Shown here piece by piece: positions 8,207 to 16,901 of a stretch of DNA of 64,000 nucleotides (position 1 is its first letter; each line of letters opens with the position of its first letter). A program made the position numbers and the translations under genes. The notes under the pieces were generated by a model, which was given only the letters and a program-made list of their open reading frames with translations, was not told the DNA's origin and made no database searches. This stretch comes from Brevibacillus panacihumi (GTDB lineage Bacteria; Bacillota; Bacilli; Brevibacillales; Brevibacillaceae), in contig NZ_RHHT01000003.1 of NCBI RefSeq assembly GCF_003710985.1, positions 1 through 64,000 of the forward strand, in the 5' to 3' direction.

Positions 8207-8270
8207 GCATTTCGTGCATAGTAAGTACGTAGGTCGAAAAAAGGCGTTCGCCCAAGCCCAAACGAAATGC
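8207..8270 (+). other. Structured leader of the purine permease gene
   Basis: GCATTTCGT (8207-8215) and ACGAAATGC (8262-8270) are perfectly complementary and would close a 64-nt element containing GGCG TT CGCC and a short palindromic GTAC region. It ends 24 bases before the start codon. It does not match the purine, PRPP, guanidine or other riboswitch consensus I know, so function is open. Confidence 0.4.
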
Positions 8271-8294
8271 TGAAAGAAAAAAGAGGTGGTTGAG

Positions 8295-9626
8295 ATGAGA
8301 TACGGGATACATGACAAGCCGCCTATGGGCACAACGCTGCTTTCAGCCCTGCAATGGATGATTGTGACAGTGTCAAGCAGTGTGGCAGTTCCCTTGATGA
8401 TTGGAGATATATACGGACTGCAGCCTGATGAGATTGGCAAGCTGATGCAGCAAACGATGTTTTTTATTGGTTTGGCCTCGATTCTGCAAGTCTGGATCGG
8501 GCATCGCTATCCCATGATGGAAGGGCCTGCGGGGCTTTGGTGGGGAATATTTATCATTCTGGCCCAGATTGGAACCAGCGTCGGGCTGCATCCGCAGGAA
8601 ATCGGACAATCCTTCCAGCTTGGTCTGATCATAGCAGGGATTCTCTTTCTGATCTTTGGTGGATTAGGCTGGGTCGGGAAGCTGCAAAAATGGTTCACCC
8701 CGATTGTTTCAGGCACATATATGATTTTGCTTGCGATCTCGCTCTGCAGCAACATCCTGACAGGTATGATGGGGATTGGATTTCAGCACTCCCATGAGGT
8801 GCAGCCAGGAGTCGCAATCACCTCTGTTGGGATCGTCGCGTTGGTCATCTGGTTGACAAGATTGGAGCGTTTCTCCAGTTTCGCAGTCTTGTTCGGCATG
8901 GTTGCGGGCTGGGTATTATACGCAGTCATGGGTTGGACGGAACCGGTGCGCCCTTCGCATCAAGTGTTTGAATGGCCGTCGCTGTTTTTCTGGGGAGCGC
9001 CCAAGTGGGATTGGGGAATCGTTCTGACAAGCGTGCTGACGGGATTTGTCCTTTTGACCAATCTGGTGACCAGTATTGTTGTGATGGGAAAAGCGACGCA
9101 GACAGAACCGACGGCGAAGCAGTACAATCGCGGCGGCGTCTTTACAGGGGTATCCCACATTCTCTCCGGGCTGTCCGGGGTAGTGGGGATGATACCGCTC
9201 TCTCTGGCAGCGGCGGTGATTCAAACTACACGCATGGCTTCCCGCTTGCCATTCATGCTGGCCATGGTGGGGATCATGGTCATCGGCCTTTTCCCTGCGA
9301 TCTCTCATTTCCTGTCCGCCTTGCCTACACCAGTCGCATACGCGGCGATGTTCATCACTTACACCAAGCTGCTGGGTTTTGGCTTGAAGGATTACGCCAG
9401 CCTGAAAATGGACGAACGGACGCTTACAGTTGGGGGCAGCTCCTTGCTTGTCGGGATCGGCATCATGTTTGTTCCCGCCAGCGCTTGGCAGCAGATGCCG
9501 CCGATGATCAGCTTCCTGTTTGGCAATGGACTCTTGCTCGGGGTTCTGGTCTGTTTGGCTCTCGAGCACATCGTGTTTCGCAAACCGAAGGAATCGAATG
9601 AACAAAAAGACGGCCAAGCTGCATGA
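8295..9626 (+). CDS. NCS2-family purine (uracil/xanthine) permease
   Basis: Polytopic transporter of the nucleobase-cation symporter 2 family, probably for uric acid, xanthine or another nucleobase. I see 12 or more hydrophobic segments over 443 residues and the family feature MEGPAGLWWG in the third helix region. ATG 8295 is preceded by AGAGGTGG; a GTG three codons earlier (8286) lies inside that ribosome binding site and is rejected. The gene is monocistronic, bounded by terminators, with an unusual structured leader. Substrate cannot be told from sequence alone; the family members closest in style are purine permeases. Confidence 0.85.
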   Translation: MRYGIHDKPPMGTTLLSALQWMIVTVSSSVAVPLMIGDIYGLQPDEIGKLMQQTMFFIGLASILQVWIGHRYPMMEGPAGLWWGIFIILAQIGTSVGLHPQEIGQSFQLGLIIAGILFLIFGGLGWVGKLQKWFTPIVSGTYMILLAISLCSNILTGMMGIGFQHSHEVQPGVAITSVGIVALVIWLTRLERFSSFAVLFGMVAGWVLYAVMGWTEPVRPSHQVFEWPSLFFWGAPKWDWGIVLTSVLTGFVLLTNLVTSIVVMGKATQTEPTAKQYNRGGVFTGVSHILSGLSGVVGMIPLSLAAAVIQTTRMASRLPFMLAMVGIMVIGLFPAISHFLSALPTPVAYAAMFITYTKLLGFGLKDYASLKMDERTLTVGGSSLLVGIGIMFVPASAWQQMPPMISFLFGNGLLLGVLVCLALEHIVFRKPKESNEQKDGQAA

Positions 9627-9640
9627 CGGCCGTCTTTTGT
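9605..9640. terminator. Terminator overlapping the permease stop codon
   Basis: AAAAGACGGC/GCCGTCTTTT stem; the stop codon TGA lies in the loop. A-rich on one side and T-rich on the other, so it may also serve the converging SDR gene. Confidence 0.8.
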
Positions 9641-9757
9641 TATAGTGATGGATGGGATTATTTGAAAAATGGCAATGAACGGCAATATACCGATGACACC
9701 CATTTCGGTATTTAGAATGCCAAATACACCTAACATCAAAATAATTCATGCTTATGG

Positions 9758-10465
9758 TCACCAATCTACTCGTCTTCCATCTCTGAAGAATTCCCCGTTT
9801 GGTCCATCAGGTCCAAGCGTCGCTAACCAAAGGATTGACTCGGCAGCTTGCCTAGGCGTTCTCGGAGCAGATGGGCCACCCATATCTGAGCTCACCCATC
9901 CCGGATCAACTGCGTTTATTTTGATGTCACCATTGATTTCTGCTGCTACCAATCGCGTCAATCCATTTAGGGCAAGTTTGGACAACTTGTAAGCGCCGGC
10001 CCCCCTGTAGGACATCTCCCTTATCGCCCCATACTCGGAGGAAACATTGATAACTCTCCCATAGCCATGTTTTTGCATGAGGGGAATAAAGGAACGGATC
10101 ACGTGATAAGCGCCGAAGAAATTCGTTGCCATCGTTTGCTCTAGAATGGAAGGGTCCATCGTTAAAATACTACCATTTTCTCCCAAATAAACTCCGGCAT
10201 TATTAATCAGTACGTCTAATCTTCCAAATCGCTCATTTACTGTAAGTGCCGCTTGACGGATACTTTCTTGATGATCGACATCCATCAGCACAAATGACAC
10301 GTCCAATGCGGACTCTTGCAGTTTTTGCGCAGCTTCCTGACCTTTTTCCGGATCCCGGCTTGTTAAAATGACCTGATAACCACTCAAAGCCAAAAGCTTG
10401 ACCAGCTCATATCCAACTCCTCGGTTCCCGCCGGTGACAAGCGCAACTTTTGTATTCTCCGACAT
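9758..10465 (-). CDS. SDR-family oxidoreductase
   Basis: Classical short-chain dehydrogenase/reductase of 235 residues. The N-terminus has the cofactor loop VTGGNRGVGYELV, then NNAGVYLG. The catalytic Ser is in VSSEYGAI, and the Tyr and Lys in GAYKLSKLALN. After the catalytic helix the family PG motif appears (VDPGWVSSDMGG). It probably uses NADP(H), since an Arg/Asn follows the glycines. The start ATG is preceded by AAGGAGG. The substrate is unknown. It is followed upstream on the same strand by a broken alcohol dehydrogenase, so a small redox cluster may be decaying here. Confidence 0.9.
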   Translation of the reverse strand: MSENTKVALVTGGNRGVGYELVKLLALSGYQVILTSRDPEKGQEAAQKLQESALDVSFVLMDVDHQESIRQAALTVNERFGRLDVLINNAGVYLGENGSILTMDPSILEQTMATNFFGAYHVIRSFIPLMQKHGYGRVINVSSEYGAIREMSYRGAGAYKLSKLALNGLTRLVAAEINGDIKINAVDPGWVSSDMGGPSAPRTPRQAAESILWLATLGPDGPNGEFFRDGRRVDW

Positions 10466-10573
10466 CGTTATCCTCCTTCTCTCGGCTATTAATCAGTTTG
10501 GGGCTGAGTTGCCACTATGGAAAGAGGCACGCCGTGTTGGCATGCCCCCATCCTATTCTGCAAGGATCAATCG

Positions 10574-11092
10574 CTATTCATTCTCCATCGTGCTGATGTC
10601 GATCACAAATCGATATCGGACATCTGAAGCTAATACGCGCTCCCATGCCTCATCAATTTGCTTGGCTGAAATAACCTCGATCTCAGGAGCAATGCCGTTT
10701 TCAGCGCAAAAATCGAGCATTTCCTGCGTTTCGCGGATACCGCCGATCGTCGACCCAGCAAATGAGCGACGATGAAGGATAAGGGGAAATGCGTTAACGG
10801 ACATCGGTTCCGCCGGTGCACCGACATTGACTAGTGTACCGTCCAGCGCCAGCAACGAAAGGTAGGCATTAATATCAATCGTCGCGCTCACTGTATTTAC
10901 GATAAGGTCGAACGAACCGGCCAGTTGCGTAAACGTCTCTGGATCGTTCGTGGCATAATAATGATCCGCTCCAAGCCGCAAACCGTCCTCTATCTTTTTC
11001 AATGATTGTGATAAAACAGTAACCTCTGCCCCCATGGCATGAGCGAGCTTCACAGCCATGTGTCCAAGCCCGCCAAGTCCTACTAATGGCGA
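10574..11092 (-). pseudogene. 5'-truncated zinc-type alcohol dehydrogenase (MDR family)
   Basis: Only the C-terminal half of a cinnamyl-alcohol-dehydrogenase-like MDR protein remains. Reading from 11092 downwards the frame gives [20 protein letters not shown], the Rossmann nucleotide-binding loop of this family, then the usual C-terminus to 10574. The GroES-like catalytic domain with all zinc ligands is missing. Upstream the frame runs only to a TGA near 11130 and into the terminator of the neighbouring gene. An internal ATG at 11059 could be used but would yield a 161-residue protein with half a Rossmann fold. Homology starts abruptly at 11092, which marks the deletion joint. Confidence 0.8.
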
Positions 11093-11133
11093 AACAAGTC
11101 GGGGCTTTGTTAGGGAGAAGTCTATAGTTCATG

Positions 11134-11172
11134 AAAAAAGAGCGTCCTAAATCCACTGCCGGGACGCTCTCT
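11134..11172 (-). terminator. Terminator of the Crp/Fnr gene
   Basis: AGAGCGTCC/GGACGCTCT stem; on the minus strand it is followed by a run of T. Confidence 0.8.
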
Positions 11173-11219
11173 ATTTTTACTTGCACGTTTTCTTTTCATC
11201 GGCAAATTCAGGGCGGGGG

Positions 11220-11894
11220 CTACTCCAGCCCGGCGGCGGCTAAAAGTCCGTCCAGATCGGTAATCCTGATTTGCCGATTCACGATTCGAATATAACCTTT
11301 GTTCTGCATGTCTGACAAAACCTTGGTTACGGTCTCTCGGGCAGTAGCCGTCATATCGGCCATTTGATGGTGGGTGAGCTTCAATCCGATGACGCGGTCT
11401 GCTCCAGGGGTCTGCGTCAGGCGGACCAACAGCCGTGCAATACGCGCATAGGCGGAGGTCATGGAGAGGTTGGCGATTTGCTCGTTTGCTTGGCGGAGGC
11501 GTTCCAGTGCCGTATTGAGGATCTTGATGAAGATGTTCGGATTCTTGTTGAGAAGCTGCAGGAAGTGTTCCTTTTTCAGGATGTAGACGGTTGTCTTTTC
11601 CAACGTGTTGGCGGAAGCTGAGCGTACCTTCTCGTCGCCAAACAGGACCATTTCGCCAAAAAAGTCTCCTTGGCGAAACAAAGCCAATATAATTTCTCTC
11701 CCTTCCTGATGACGGAAGATTTTGACCGCCCCGGACTGAATGATGAAGAGCTCGTTGCCCTCTTCATTTTCCCAGAAAAGGTTGACGCCCTTGTTGTAAA
11801 CCTTCGTCGTAATGACGGAGGCAATATCTTCGAGTTCCTGTCCGTCCAAATGCTCAAAGAAAGGGAAATTTTTCAAAAACTCCATGTCTGGCAT
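11220..11894 (-). CDS. Crp/Fnr-family transcriptional regulator
   Basis: A 224-residue regulator. The N-terminal cyclic-nucleotide-binding-type beta-roll spans roughly residues 10-125 (EEGNELFIIQSGAVKI, then GDFFGEMVLFG). A long dimer helix follows, then a winged helix-turn-helix near the end (LTHHQMADMTATARETVTKV). The protein contains no cysteine, so an Fnr-type iron-sulphur sensor is excluded; the ligand is unknown. ATG 11894 is chosen because GAAGGAG lies 8 bases upstream; a longer reading to 12005 has no ribosome binding site and overlaps the upstream terminator. It is transcribed alone. Confidence 0.9.
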   Translation of the reverse strand: MPDMEFLKNFPFFEHLDGQELEDIASVITTKVYNKGVNLFWENEEGNELFIIQSGAVKIFRHQEGREIILALFRQGDFFGEMVLFGDEKVRSASANTLEKTTVYILKKEHFLQLLNKNPNIFIKILNTALERLRQANEQIANLSMTSAYARIARLLVRLTQTPGADRVIGLKLTHHQMADMTATARETVTKVLSDMQNKGYIRIVNRQIRITDLDGLLAAAGLE

Positions 11895-11936
11895 GATAGT
11901 GGCTCCTTCCCAACAACCTGCAATGCAATGCCCGAA

Positions 11937-11972
11937 AAGAAGGACAGCCGAAGTCAGGCTATCCTTCTTGCG
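11937..11972 (-). terminator. Terminator of the B3/B4 gene
   Basis: AAGAAGGACAGCC/GGCTATCCTTCTT stem with one mismatch, followed by TTTT on the minus strand. It overlaps the stop codon of the upstream gene. Confidence 0.75.
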
Positions 11973-12645
11973 CAGATACGATGCCGGAATGCACCAGCTC
12001 TCCACCGTTGATCTCTGTAAACATGCGTCCTACTGAGCCGAGGATCTCATCTTGTTTGGCGGAATCAAACTGGTCGTGAAAAAAGATGACGTGCAGCAAA
12101 TCACGGCTTTGCTCGGTGACACAGGTGCGCTTGGAGTCTACGATCGGGCTGCCAAAAGCGCCGAGACCATCTGCCAGCAGTGGTTTGTTTTCCATGCTCA
12201 CTTCGCGGCCGTTCAAGCCCTCGTAGCGATCGTCGGCAGTTCCGAGCCGGAAAGACACATCGCCTTCTATCTGTGCGGCATCATATATACCGAGAGGCAG
12301 GGCGTGCAGCACGGAGAAAAAATTATTGACGTCTACAGCGCTGTTTACCCAAAAGAACGGGTTGCCCTGTAGCAATCGGCGCAGCAAGGCTTCCGCTGAC
12401 GGTCGATAGCGCGAAGGATCAGTACCCGCTTGCTTCAAGCAAGCACGCCATTCGCGGATACCCGGAATCTCTGTCAAACGGGCAAGTTCATTCTCGAGGC
12501 GCAGATTTTCCACAAATAAATTGATGCGTCCCTGGAGCATTTTGGGCGAGTCGCTCACAGTCACATCACGATATTGCAAAACGCCAAGGGATATATTCGG
12601 CAAACGTTTTGTGATGGATGAATCCATATGTACTTGTACCAACAC
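11959..12645 (-). CDS. B3/B4 tRNA-binding-domain protein
   Basis: A 228-residue protein of the free-standing B3/B4 family, related to the editing-associated domain of the phenylalanyl-tRNA synthetase beta chain. Visible family features are the central RPSAEALLRRLLQGN, VNSAVDVNNFFSVLHALPLG and the RYEGLNGREV region. Such proteins are thought to act on tRNA or mischarged tRNA, but a clear role is not established. It is monocistronic, divergent from rnhA, and ends in a terminator overlapping its stop codon. The ATG used is the first in frame; no strong ribosome binding site is seen, so the start is less sure. Confidence 0.8.
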   Translation of the reverse strand: MLVQVHMDSSITKRLPNISLGVLQYRDVTVSDSPKMLQGRINLFVENLRLENELARLTEIPGIREWRACLKQAGTDPSRYRPSAEALLRRLLQGNPFFWVNSAVDVNNFFSVLHALPLGIYDAAQIEGDVSFRLGTADDRYEGLNGREVSMENKPLLADGLGAFGSPIVDSKRTCVTEQSRDLLHVIFFHDQFDSAKQDEILGSVGRMFTEINGGELVHSGIVSAQEG

Positions 12646-12744
12646 TCATTCCCCCGAACCTATTTTTGGTAGTATACCAAATTTTTTTTGTGGAAGCGAC
12701 TAACCTTCGTTACAATAGAAGAGAACAGGAGGGATTCCCTGGAG

Positions 12745-13185
12745 ATGACGATGCGAGAAGTGACTATTTATACTGACGGGGCTTGTTCCGGCAATCCAGG
12801 ACCTGGCGGTTGGGGAGCAGTCCTCATGTACGGACAGCACATCAAGGAAATGTCCGGAGCCGAGCCTAACACGACGAATAATCGCATGGAGCTACAAGCT
12901 GCGATCGAGGCCCTGTCTCAATTAAAAGAGCCCTGCAAGGTTACGCTATACAGTGACAGCGCTTATCTGGTCAATTGTTTTAAGCAGGGCTGGTATAAAG
13001 GCTGGCTGAAGAACGGTTGGAAGAACAGCAAGGGACAGCCGGTGGAGAACCAGGATTTATGGAAGGAACTGCTTCGTTTGATGGATATTCACAAGGTAGA
13101 GTACGTCAAAGTAAAAGGCCATGCCGACAACAAGTGGAACAACCGCTGTGACGAGTTGGCGACAGGAGCGATCAGACAGCTGTGA
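12745..13185 (+). CDS. rnhA: Ribonuclease HI
   Basis: A 146-residue RNase H type 1, which cuts the RNA strand of RNA-DNA hybrids. All four acidic catalytic positions are visible: D10 in YTDGACSGNPG, E in NRMELQAAIEAL, D in YSDSAYLVNC, and D in GHADNKWNNRCDELA. The basic handle region (KGWLKNGWKNSKGQP) of the E. coli type is present. ATG 12745 follows AGGAGGG by 11 bases; a second ATG at 12751 is also possible. The stop overlaps the GTG of queG (GTGA), implying translational coupling. Confidence 0.95.
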   Translation: MTMREVTIYTDGACSGNPGPGGWGAVLMYGQHIKEMSGAEPNTTNNRMELQAAIEALSQLKEPCKVTLYSDSAYLVNCFKQGWYKGWLKNGWKNSKGQPVENQDLWKELLRLMDIHKVEYVKVKGHADNKWNNRCDELATGAIRQL

Positions 13186-14333
13186 GCGACCGGCAATACT
13201 GGGAACAGACGAAGCAGGCCATCAAGGATTATGCCAGCAAGATCGGAATCGACAAGATTGGCTTTGCCAGTGCCGACCCGTTCGTGGAGCTTCGCGAGCG
13301 GCTGGTCGAGCATCGGGAGAAGGGATACGAATCTGGCTTTGAGGAGCCGGATCTCGAGAAAAGGACGCAACCACAGCGCATTATGGAGGGCGCAAGATCG
13401 CTCATCTCTATTGCTTTGGCATATCCGTCCAAACTGGAGAACCCGCCAAAATCGGAGCCAGGTGCTTACCGCGGCATACTGTGCCGAGCGGCATGGGGCA
13501 CGGATTACCACCATGTTCTGCGCGACCGGATGGACAAGCTGAGCCGTTTTATTCAGGAGCTGGAGCCGGGAGTGAAAATCGAGTCCATGGTCGATACGGG
13601 TGCGCTCTCCGATCGGGCCGTAGCCGAGAGGGCCGGGTTGGGCTGGGTAGGGAAGAACTGCGCGTTGATTACACCTGAATTCGGCTCTTGGGTCTATCTG
13701 GGGGAATTGGTGACCAACCTGCCGTTGCCTCCCGATCAACCCGTAGAAGAGGGCTGCGGAGACTGCAACATCTGTGTAGACGCATGTCCTACAGGCGCTT
13801 TGGTGCAGGGCGGTCAATTAAACGCGCAGCGCTGTGTCGCATACCTGACACAGGTCAAGGACTTCATCCCCGACGAATTTCGGGCCAAGATCGGCAATCG
13901 GCTCTATGGATGCGACACATGCCAGACCGTATGCCCGAAAAATCGCGGCATTCACTTCCAGAACCACGAAGAGTTTAGGCCCGATCCGGAGGTAGCCAAG
14001 CCGCTGCTCATTCCGCTGCTGGAGATGAGCAACAAGGAATTCAAAGAGAAGTTCGGAATCTCTTCCTCGTCGTGGCGGGGGAAAAAGCCGATCCAGCGCA
14101 ATGCGATCCTGGCACTTGCCCACTTCAAGGACCGCACGGCTGTACCGCACCTCGTCCGTTTGCTGGAAAACGACCCGCGACCTGTTATTCGCGGGACGGC
14201 TGCCTGGGCTTTGGGCAAAATCGGGGGAGAAGATGCCCATGCCTCGCTGCTTCAGGCAAAAGATCGGGAAGAATCCCCAGAGGTCTTGCAGGAGATCGAC
14301 AAGGGATTGGACATGCTGAAAGCTGCGCTCTGA
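13182..14333 (+). CDS. queG: Epoxyqueuosine reductase with HEAT repeats
   Basis: Cobalamin- and iron-sulphur-dependent enzyme for the last step of queuosine synthesis in tRNA. The 383 residues contain the DUF1730-type N-terminal half (SMVDTGALSDRAVAERAGLG), two 4Fe-4S clusters (CGDCNICVDACPTGAL and CDTCQTVCPKN, the second completed by an upstream Cys), and a C-terminal PBS-lyase HEAT-like repeat segment (about residues 300-380), as in Gram-positive QueG. The GTG start at 13182 overlaps the rnhA stop. No other queuosine gene is in the window. Confidence 0.95.
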   Translation: MSDRQYWEQTKQAIKDYASKIGIDKIGFASADPFVELRERLVEHREKGYESGFEEPDLEKRTQPQRIMEGARSLISIALAYPSKLENPPKSEPGAYRGILCRAAWGTDYHHVLRDRMDKLSRFIQELEPGVKIESMVDTGALSDRAVAERAGLGWVGKNCALITPEFGSWVYLGELVTNLPLPPDQPVEEGCGDCNICVDACPTGALVQGGQLNAQRCVAYLTQVKDFIPDEFRAKIGNRLYGCDTCQTVCPKNRGIHFQNHEEFRPDPEVAKPLLIPLLEMSNKEFKEKFGISSSSWRGKKPIQRNAILALAHFKDRTAVPHLVRLLENDPRPVIRGTAAWALGKIGGEDAHASLLQAKDREESPEVLQEIDKGLDMLKAAL

Positions 14334-14390
14334 TTGTACGGATAGCGTGTGACAAGGAGAAGGAATCTACGGGAGCAGGAGGTAGGTTGG

Positions 14391-14939
14391 ATGACGAATA
14401 CATTGCGTTATACCATGATGGACTCGCCCATTGGACCGTTGTTGCTGGCTTCTACGGCAGAGGGATTATGCTTTATCGAATTTGGAGCAGAGCAGGATAG
14501 CCTGCCGTCTCTGCAGAGTTGGAGCAAAAAGCACTTTCTCGGCATGCCGATCGCACGTGACGATGAAGCGAACGAGCAGGTAAAAAAGCAGCTTCATGAG
14601 TACTTTGCAGGAGAAAGGGAAACGTTTGACCTGCCTTATGTCTTGCACGGAACGCCTTTTCAAAAAGCGGTCTGGATGGAGTTGAGCCGCATCCCGTATG
14701 GAGAGACGCGCTCCTACAAGGATATTGCCTTGGCGATCGGAGCATCGAAAGCGGTCAGAGCGATTGGCGGTGCGAACAACCGCAACCCGATACCCGTCAT
14801 TATTCCGTGCCACCGGGTTATTGGGTCCAACGGAGCTCTGGTTGGGTATGGAGGAGGCCTGTCGATCAAAGAACATCTGCTCGCTTTGGAAAAGGTACTG
14901 CTCACATTGCCCCATACTTCCAATCAAGCCACTCGTTAA
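14391..14939 (+). CDS. ogt: Methylated-DNA-[protein]-cysteine S-methyltransferase
   Basis: A 182-residue suicide repair protein that takes the alkyl group from O6-alkylguanine. The active site is IIPCHRVIGSNG, with C140 as acceptor, and the helix-turn-helix region lies in YGETRSYKDIALAIG. The N-terminal domain is short and there is no Ada part. ATG 14391 is chosen because CAGGAGGT lies just upstream; an earlier in-frame ATG at 14349 lacks one. It follows queG by 57 bp and may be co-transcribed, then ends at a clear terminator. A separate adaA lies at 30.6 kb. Confidence 0.94.
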   Translation: MTNTLRYTMMDSPIGPLLLASTAEGLCFIEFGAEQDSLPSLQSWSKKHFLGMPIARDDEANEQVKKQLHEYFAGERETFDLPYVLHGTPFQKAVWMELSRIPYGETRSYKDIALAIGASKAVRAIGGANNRNPIPVIIPCHRVIGSNGALVGYGGGLSIKEHLLALEKVLLTLPHTSNQATR

Positions 14940-14956
14940 TTCGGGTGGCTTTTTCT
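14926..14956 (+). terminator. Terminator after ogt
   Basis: AAGCCACTCG/CGGGTGGCTT stem and TTTTT; overlaps the ogt stop codon. Confidence 0.85.
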
Positions 14957-15066
14957 TCTGAAAGGCTTTTCCCTTACATATTCTGCTATGAAAGCAGACG
15001 GAAGCCGCATGATTCACGGCAAAAGACAGGCGGAATGCGAATCAGAAAGGAGAGGGGAAGCAGAAG

Positions 15067-16041
15067 ATGGACTGGAAGGGATTTATCCAAAAGTATTTCG
15101 ATGCTGTTCATTGGTCGTGGATGGACGGCAAAATAGAACGATTAGCATCATTTTTTAGCAAAGAGGGACAAGACAAGACGGGAGAGTGGGAGCGTCTGAC
15201 ACGAGAATACAGTCAGACAGTAAGCCGAGGGGCGCAAATCTATGCTGTGAGCGGACGGGTTATACCATTGTGCTGGATGGAGACGGAAAAAACGCTGGAG
15301 ATCAGTCTGGTCTGGCGGGGAGCGCGCCATTACCGGATCGGAAATCAGCGGCATGAAGAGGCAAGCTCCCGTGTGATGACGCTGCGCTTGAACAAGGTAG
15401 ACCATGATTCGTGGGTCATCGCCGAAACGCGTGAATGGGAGGGGGACGTAAAAGCAGCGAGTAGGGAGGCAAATAAAGAGGAGCGGGAAGCAGCTGTCCA
15501 GGAAGAGGAGACAGCCGCCAAACCGCTCATGGTAGTGTATGGTGCCAAAGGGTACAATGCCCGCAAAGCGGTAGAGTACGCTGAGCGATACTGGAATACG
15601 ACCAATCCGGTCTATCCCCGTTTCAATGACGACTGCACCAACTTTATCTCGCAATGTCTGCATGCCGGGGGAATCCCGATGCTTTTTTCCAAAGAGAAGA
15701 CCAAGGGCTGGTGGATTCGGACGGGAAAAGGCAGCGAGTGGAGCTATAGCTGGTCGGTAGCGCACAGCTTGTATCTGCTGCTCAAATCAGGCAGAGAGCC
15801 GATGCGGGCAGTTACAGTCAACTCGCCTGAAGAACTGGTGCCAGGTGATATCATTTGCTATGACTTCAACGGAGACGGACGCTTCCAGCACAATACGATT
15901 GTTGTCGCCAAGGATTGGGACAACATGCCGCTGGTCAATGCCCATACGACGGACAGCAGGTTGCGTTACTGGGCTTATGAGGATTCGACCGCCTACACCC
16001 CTCAGATTCGCTATGCGTTTTTTCATATCCAAGGGGTATAG
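15067..16041 (+). CDS. Amidase-domain protein (putative amidase_6 family)
   Basis: A 324-residue protein. The C-terminal half is the putative amidase domain of Gram-positive bacteria: YNARKAVEYAERYWNTTNP, then NDDCTNFISQCLHAGG with the likely catalytic Cys, a His in the FQHNTIVV segment and an Asn/His near VNAHTTDSRLRYW. This is an NlpC/P60-CHAP-like cysteine protease arrangement. The N-terminal half (about 1-140) looks like a separate alpha/beta ligand-binding region. There is no signal peptide at the start used (ATG 15067, AAAGGAGAGGGG upstream). It may act on peptides or peptidoglycan, but its location and substrate are unknown. Confidence 0.8.
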   Translation: MDWKGFIQKYFDAVHWSWMDGKIERLASFFSKEGQDKTGEWERLTREYSQTVSRGAQIYAVSGRVIPLCWMETEKTLEISLVWRGARHYRIGNQRHEEASSRVMTLRLNKVDHDSWVIAETREWEGDVKAASREANKEEREAAVQEEETAAKPLMVVYGAKGYNARKAVEYAERYWNTTNPVYPRFNDDCTNFISQCLHAGGIPMLFSKEKTKGWWIRTGKGSEWSYSWSVAHSLYLLLKSGREPMRAVTVNSPEELVPGDIICYDFNGDGRFQHNTIVVAKDWDNMPLVNAHTTDSRLRYWAYEDSTAYTPQIRYAFFHIQGV

Positions 16042-16052
16042 GGCCTGCAAAG

Positions 16053-16754
16053 TCAGCGTCTACGGTTCCACACCGCGCGCCAGAACGTGATGACGCGGAC
16101 GATCCAGACCGCGAAGGCAAAAAGCAGGATGTCGGATAGGGTGTGTGGCTCGCCTTTGATGGATTGGATATAGATCAATCCATGTACGACAACGAGAATG
16201 AAGATGAACGGATTCGCCAAATGGAGCCGTTTCCACGTGGAGCCACCCAACCATTTTTTCGCTGCATCCGAAGAGGTGAAAAGCAAGCTGATGACGTACA
16301 AAACCGAAATCAGTCCCAGATAGTTCGCTACCCCAATCAGCGACAAGCGAGGCATTGGCCACCCGTAGAAGGATTCGTAATTCTGGAAAAAGAGGCCAAG
16401 CCAGCCTGAACGGGGGCTATCCGCATTGCTCTGCAGGATCATCAGCCGAGGCACTCCCGAGAAAAGAATCAAGACCAAAATGACGTGGGTTATTGCGGTG
16501 ATTCCAGCCCAGATTCCCAGATCGCGGCGAATGGACAGGCAAGCTGCGCCAAAGCGGGAGGGCAGCCATGCGGACAAGGGACCGATCAAAAGCGTCAAGC
16601 CGATTAAGAGAAAAGAGACGTACCCCATGATCATACTGGTGGCCTCCATGGGGGGAAATGATGCGTAATCACCCCACATCCAACGCATGGTCAAAGCTAT
16701 GAAGATCAGACTGACCAGATGTGTGACAAGACGAAAGGCAAGCGATCGTGCCAT
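16053..16754 (-). CDS. Ferric-reductase-like transmembrane protein
   Basis: A 233-residue membrane protein with about six hydrophobic segments and the ferric reductase-like transmembrane pattern: conserved His in GIWAGITAITHVILVL and in WKRLHLANPFIFILVVVHG, probable haem b ligands. The family includes MsrQ/YedZ and NOX-type oxidoreductase domains; no flavin or NAD domain is attached. No MsrP partner lies nearby, so calling it MsrQ would be unsafe. It converges on the amidase gene with an 11-bp gap. Confidence 0.7.
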   Translation of the reverse strand: MARSLAFRLVTHLVSLIFIALTMRWMWGDYASFPPMEATSMIMGYVSFLLIGLTLLIGPLSAWLPSRFGAACLSIRRDLGIWAGITAITHVILVLILFSGVPRLMILQSNADSPRSGWLGLFFQNYESFYGWPMPRLSLIGVANYLGLISVLYVISLLFTSSDAAKKWLGGSTWKRLHLANPFIFILVVVHGLIYIQSIKGEPHTLSDILLFAFAVWIVRVITFWRAVWNRRR

Positions 16755-16849
16755 CTGCCATTCAACTCCTCATTCAACCCGAAGGCATTTTCCCTTAGAT
16801 GCAGCAGCGAGCCTTTTCGTTACAGCACTATTGGTCAAAAAATAAAAAG

Positions 16850-16893
16850 ACCTGCCGCATCCATTCGCTTTACCGAAGGACGGCAGGTTTTTT
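16850..16893. terminator. Bidirectional terminator between the reductase-like gene and the PTS genes
   Basis: ACCTGCCG/CGGCAGGT arms with T6 on the plus side and T5 on the minus side. It mainly ends the minus-strand PTS operon. Confidence 0.8.
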
Positions 16894-16901
16894 AGCCTTA
16901 T

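Noticed and set aside
16053-16754. Naming the ferric-reductase-like protein MsrQ
   Set aside because: No MsrP gene is nearby and the membrane domain alone does not separate MsrQ from other family members.
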